Shown: positions 60,667-64,000 of the stretch, piece by piece
Position numbering within the stretch: the first letter of the stretch is position 1
Layout of the letters: every line of letters begins with the position of its first letter
Assembly: GCF_030295745.1 (NCBI RefSeq)
Contig: NZ_AP027291.1
Location: 3,782,001 to 3,846,000 of the forward strand
Origin: Mycolicibacterium sp. TUM20985
Lineage (GTDB): Bacteria; Actinomycetota; Actinomycetes; Mycobacteriales; Mycobacteriaceae
Direction of reading: 5' to 3'
DNA: 64,000 bases
Translations under genes and position numbers: made by a program
Notes under the pieces: generated by a model
What the model saw: only the letters and a program-made list of their open reading frames with translations
Databases searched by the model: none
Told to the model about the DNA's origin: nothing

Positions 60667-62249
60667 GACAGATCCACCAATTCCAGGGTCGTCGCGCCGA
60701 CATCGCTGCCGAGCGCGGTGAGAACGTCGTCGGGCACCTCACGGTCGAGTCTCAGCGTGATCGTCGCTCCCTCACCCTCGGCGTCTTGACTCAGCTGGGC
60801 GGCGAGGATGTTGACCCCGGCACCGCCGAGTCGCGTTCCGATCGTGCCGAGCGCCCCCGGCTGATCGCTGTAGTTGATGATCAGGTTCACGCCTTCGGCG
60901 CGTAGATCGAGGTTGCGTCCGTTGATCTGCACCAACTTCTGCACCTGCTGCGGCCCCGACAACGTGCCCGCGACGTTGACCGTCGAGCCATCGGCGGACA
61001 CCGCCCGCACGTCGACGACGCTGCGGTGGTTCGGACTCTCCGGGGCCGTGCCGATGACGGCCTCCACGCCGCGCTCGGCGGCCAGCGACGGTGCGTTGAC
61101 GAAGGTCACCTGGTCCTCGATCACGGCGGAGAACAAGCCGCGAAGGGCCGAAAGGCGAAGCACGCCTACGTCTTCGGAGGCCAGCTCGCCGCGGACGTCG
61201 ACGGACAGCGTGGTCGGCAGCTCGGCGGACAGCGCACCGACCAGCAGCCCCAGCTTGCGCACCAGGTCCAGCCACGGCGCGACTTCCTCGCCCACCACGC
61301 CGCCACCGACGTTGACGGCGTCGGGCACGAACTCACCGGCGAGCGCGAGCTTCACACTCGCGGCGACGTCGGTTCCCGCCCGGTCCTGCGCCTCGGCCGT
61401 CGACGCCCCGAGGTGCGGGGTGACGACGACCTGCGGCAGCTCGAACAGCGGGCTGTCGGTGCACGGTTCGGTGGAGAACACGTCGAGTCCGGCGCCGCGG
61501 ACGTGCCCGCTGGTGATCGCATCGGCGAGGGCCTGCTCGTCGATCAGCCCGCCACGGGCGGCGTTGACGATGATGACGCCAGGCTTGGTCTTCGCCAGCG
61601 CCTCCTTGCCGATCAGACCGGCCGTCTCCTTGGTCTTGGGCAGGTGCACGGAGATGAAGTCGGCACGACCCAGCAGCTCGTCGAGGGTCAGCAGTTCGAT
61701 ACCGAGCTGCGCGGCGCGGGCCTGCGAGACATAGGGGTCGTACGCCGTGATGTGGGCGCCGAAGGCCGCCAAGCGCTGCGCGACCAGCTGACCGATCCGA
61801 CCGAGGCCGACGACGCCGACGGTCTTGCCGAAGATCTCGGTGCCGGAGAACTTCGAGCGCTTCCACGTGTGCTCCCGCAGCGTCGCGTCCGCGGCGGGGA
61901 TCTGGCGGGCCGCGGCGAGCAGCAGCGCAAGGGCGTGCTCGGCGGCGCTGTGGATGTTCGACGTCGGTGCGTTGACGACCAGCACCCCGCGCGCCGTGGC
62001 CGCGTCGACGTCGACGTTGTCCAGACCGACCCCGGCGCGGGCCACGATCTTCAGCTTGGGCGCGGCAGCGATGACCTCGGCGTCCACCGTCGTCGCCGAC
62101 CGCACCAGCAGGGCGTCGGCGTCGGCGACCGCGGCCAGCAGTTTCTCCCGGTCGGGGCCGTCGACCCAGCGCACCTCGACCTGGTCTCCCAGGGCGGCAA
62201 CGGTAGATTCGGCGAGTTTGTCGGCGATCAAAACAACGGGCAGGCTCAC
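60663..62249 (-). CDS. serA: D-3-phosphoglycerate dehydrogenase
   Basis: A 528-residue enzyme for the first step of serine synthesis. The NAD-binding loop is GVVGLGRIGQLVAQRL. Catalytic parts include NAARGGLIDEQAL and TPHLGASTAEAQ. An intervening domain and a C-terminal ACT domain (LIINYSDQPGALGTIG...) make it the long, serine-regulated type found in mycobacteria. GTG 62249 is the start. It is divergent from the oxidoreductase gene, with a 30-bp gap. Confidence 0.97.
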   Translation of the reverse strand: MSLPVVLIADKLAESTVAALGDQVEVRWVDGPDREKLLAAVADADALLVRSATTVDAEVIAAAPKLKIVARAGVGLDNVDVDAATARGVLVVNAPTSNIHSAAEHALALLLAAARQIPAADATLREHTWKRSKFSGTEIFGKTVGVVGLGRIGQLVAQRLAAFGAHITAYDPYVSQARAAQLGIELLTLDELLGRADFISVHLPKTKETAGLIGKEALAKTKPGVIIVNAARGGLIDEQALADAITSGHVRGAGLDVFSTEPCTDSPLFELPQVVVTPHLGASTAEAQDRAGTDVAASVKLALAGEFVPDAVNVGGGVVGEEVAPWLDLVRKLGLLVGALSAELPTTLSVDVRGELASEDVGVLRLSALRGLFSAVIEDQVTFVNAPSLAAERGVEAVIGTAPESPNHRSVVDVRAVSADGSTVNVAGTLSGPQQVQKLVQINGRNLDLRAEGVNLIINYSDQPGALGTIGTRLGGAGVNILAAQLSQDAEGEGATITLRLDREVPDDVLTALGSDVGATTLELVDLS

Positions 62250-62279
62250 GCGGATAGCGTAGTGGGCTGTAATGACTGC

Positions 62280-63743
62280 ATGGCGGGCAGGAGCGAAGCG
62301 ACTCGGGGAATACCAGACGTCACCGTCGTCGGGAGTGGGCCCAACGGCCTGAGCGCCGCCGTGATCTGCGCCAGGGCCGGGCTATCGGTGCGGGTCATCG
62401 AGGCGCAACCGACCGCGGGCGGCGGGGCGAGGACCCTGCCCGACCCGGAGTATCCCGGCGTCAGCCACGACATCTGTTCGGCGGTGCACCCGCTGGCGCT
62501 GGCGTCCCCGTTCTTCGCTCAGTTCGATCTGCGGGCCCGCGGCGTCGAGCTGTCCGTCCCGGACATCGCCTACGGCAATCCGCTGCCCGACAGGCCCGCC
62601 GCCATCGGGTACACCGACCTCGGCCGCACGTGCGACGAGCTCGATGACGGCGCCTCCTGGCGGCGGCTCCTTGGGCCGCTCGCGGCGGACTGCGACGACG
62701 TCGTGGGGCTGATGCTCGGCGACAAGCGCTCCATCCCGCCGTCGATACCGGTGGCATTGCGCGTCGGCCCTCGACTGCTCGCCCAGGGCACCCCGCTATG
62801 GCGCAGTTTGACCGGTGAGGATGCCCGCGCGCTGTTCAGTGGAGTGGCGGCACACACCATCTCGCAGATGCCGTCGCTGGTGTCCTCGGGCGCCGGCTTG
62901 ATGTTGGCCACGCTCGCACACGCCGTGGGGTGGCCGATCCCGGTTGGCGGGTCGCAAGCGATTCCCGACGCCTTGATCGCCGATCTGCGGTCCCACGGCG
63001 GTGAATTGGTGCTCGGCGAGGAGGTCACCCGCCCACCCGACGGCGTGGTCCTATACGACACGGCGCCGACGGCGCTGCTGCGGATCTACGGTGAGACACT
63101 TCCGCCGCGCTACGCAAAGGCGTTGCGCCGCTACCGCTTCGGTCCCGGCGTCGCGAAGGTCGACTTCGTGCTGTCCGACGAGATCCCCTGGCGTGATTCG
63201 CGATTGGCGCACGCGCCGACTCTGCACCTCGGCGGTACCCGATCCCAGATGGCGCTCGCCGAAAAGGAGATCGCCCGCGGTCGCCTCGCCGAGTGGCCGA
63301 TGATCCTCGCCGCCCTCCCCCACCTCGCCGACCCCGGCCGCATCGACGCCGAGGGACGACGGCCGCTGTGGACCTACGCACACGTGCCGTCGGGTTCCGA
63401 CGTCGACATGGCCGAGTCCGTGACGAAGGTCTTCGAACGGTTCGCTCCGGGATTCCGCGACGTGGTGGTGGCTGCGCGCAGCGTGCCGGCGTCGCGACTG
63501 GCGGAGCACAACGCCAACCTCGTCGGCGGTGACATCGGCGTGGGAGGCAACAACATGTTCAGCGCCCTCACCGGCCCGACTCTGCGCCTCGACCCGTGGT
63601 CGACGCCGATCCCGAAGGCGTACCTCTGCTCGTCGGCCGCTCCGCCGGGTGGCGGGGTGCACGGCATGGCCGGCTACTACGCGGCACGCACCATGCTGCG
63701 CCGCGAGTTCGGCATCAAGACGCTGCCGAACCTCGCCCCCTAG
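62280..63743 (+). CDS. FAD-dependent oxidoreductase, phytoene dehydrogenase-like
   Basis: A 487-residue flavoprotein. The dinucleotide-binding fold is VVGSGPNGLSAAVICARAGLSVRVIEA, followed by GGGARTLPDPEYPGVSHDICS as in phytoene-dehydrogenase/retinol-saturase relatives. The C-terminal FAD contact is PPGGGVHGMAGYYAAR. It matches M. tuberculosis Rv2997. The substrate is unknown; carotenoid-like or lipid dehydrogenation is only a guess from the superfamily. ATG 62280 is used; the frame is open far upstream, antisense to serA. Confidence 0.9.
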   Translation: MAGRSEATRGIPDVTVVGSGPNGLSAAVICARAGLSVRVIEAQPTAGGGARTLPDPEYPGVSHDICSAVHPLALASPFFAQFDLRARGVELSVPDIAYGNPLPDRPAAIGYTDLGRTCDELDDGASWRRLLGPLAADCDDVVGLMLGDKRSIPPSIPVALRVGPRLLAQGTPLWRSLTGEDARALFSGVAAHTISQMPSLVSSGAGLMLATLAHAVGWPIPVGGSQAIPDALIADLRSHGGELVLGEEVTRPPDGVVLYDTAPTALLRIYGETLPPRYAKALRRYRFGPGVAKVDFVLSDEIPWRDSRLAHAPTLHLGGTRSQMALAEKEIARGRLAEWPMILAALPHLADPGRIDAEGRRPLWTYAHVPSGSDVDMAESVTKVFERFAPGFRDVVVAARSVPASRLAEHNANLVGGDIGVGGNNMFSALTGPTLRLDPWSTPIPKAYLCSSAAPPGGGVHGMAGYYAARTMLRREFGIKTLPNLAP

Positions 63744-63746
63744 CGC

Positions 63747-63795
63747 GATTTCGGCGCGCAAACGTTCGACAAGCGAACGTTTACGCGCCGAAATC
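63747..63795. terminator. Long stem-loop between convergent genes
   Basis: Arms of 22 bases (63747-63768 and 63774-63795) pair throughout, with a single G-T wobble and a 5-nt loop. It lies 3 bp after the oxidoreductase stop and 16 bp from the end of ilvC, and is the strongest hairpin in the window. Confidence 0.8.
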
Positions 63796-63811
63796 CCTTG
63801 ATGGAGTGGAG

Positions 63812-64000
63812 CTAAGCCGTTTCGGTGATGGGCCGGTCGACCCAGCTCATCAGGTCGCGCAGCTTCTTGCCGGTGACCTCGATCGGGTGCTCGGCGTTCT
63901 CCTTGCGCAGCTTCTCCAGGCGCTTGTTACCGCCCTCGACGTTCGCGACGAGTTCCTTGACGAACGTGCCGTCCTGGATGTCCTTGAGGATCGCGCGCAT
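63812..64000 (-). CDS. ilvC: Ketol-acid reductoisomerase, C-terminal fragment
   Basis: The last 62 codons of a gene that continues beyond the right edge. The end of the class I KARI knotted helical domain is recognisable: RAILKDIQDGTFVKELV, then HPIEVTGKKLRDLMSW and a short tail. The enzyme makes the dihydroxy acid precursors of valine, isoleucine and leucine. Its location near leuB and serA matches mycobacterial ilvC (Rv3001c). The codon at 64000 is an internal Met, not the start. Confidence 0.92.
   Translation of the reverse strand: MRAILKDIQDGTFVKELVANVEGGNKRLEKLRKENAEHPIEVTGKKLRDLMSWVDRPITETA

Overview
The window is a GC-rich actinobacterial chromosome segment. Gene content and order point to a Mycobacterium/Mycolicibacterium species, most likely an environmental fast grower. 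It follows the M. tuberculosis order from about Rv2911 to Rv3001 closely: DD-carboxypeptidase, amidohydrolase, ffh, glnD-glnB-amt, ftsY, smc, acyP, osmC-like, mutM, rnc, sepIVA, coaD, rsmD, pca, VKOR/DsbA, lipN, aldo-keto reductase, HNH nuclease, recG, fakA, rpmB, ung, thiL, ddl, gpsA, fbiD, ppk, mutT1, hupB, leuDC, gltX, leuB, serA, ilvC. The large PDIM/PGL lipid locus that M. tuberculosis carries between the sepIVA and coaD orthologues is absent. An N-acetylglutaminylglutamine-type amidotransferase at the left edge also fits environmental mycobacteria. Comparisons with other species are from memory, not from a search.

Layout. 1-2080: the start of an asparagine-synthase-like gene (minus), then two tandem secreted DD-carboxypeptidases. 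2081-7318: an accessory block with a secreted PGRS-type glycine-rich protein and a sulfotransferase; a relic of the neighbouring amidohydrolase tail lies at its left edge and the intact gene at its right. 7319-31150: a long minus-strand run covering protein targeting (ffh, ftsY), nitrogen sensing (amt-glnB-glnD, with two GlnR-like boxes upstream), chromosome and septum functions (smc, sepIVA), DNA/RNA maintenance (mutM, rnc, rsmD), CoA synthesis, pyruvate carboxylase, an oxidative folding pair (DsbA-like and VKOR) and an esterase. 31149-34050: two tandem aldo-keto reductases, then a SnoaL-like gene and a TetR regulator in a segment bounded by a 21-bp exact direct repeat. 34047-41044: HNH nuclease, recG, fakA, rpmB, ung, thiL and a small Lrp-type ligand-binding protein. 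41054-49517: cell-wall (ddl), phospholipid (gpsA), F420 (fbiD), polyphosphate (ppk), nucleotide sanitation (mutT1) and HU (hupB) genes. 49720-64000: leucine and serine biosynthesis (leuDC, leuB, serA, ilvC) with an IclR regulator, a DUF1800/DUF1501 export pair, tRNA-Glu and tRNA-Gln beside gltX, an FAH-family enzyme, an MFS transporter and a phytoene-dehydrogenase-like oxidoreductase.

Many neighbours are translationally coupled by 4-bp ATGA/GTGA overlaps: HNH-recG, DsbA-VKOR, DUF177-rnc, pca-rsmD, gpsA-PLP enzyme, FAH-gltX and serA-leuB. The most unusual signals are two accessory insertions that each duplicate the 3' end of a resident gene, tandem palindromic operators before the TetR gene, a CTG codon at the expected start of rsmD, and the poorly understood DUF1800/DUF1501 pair.
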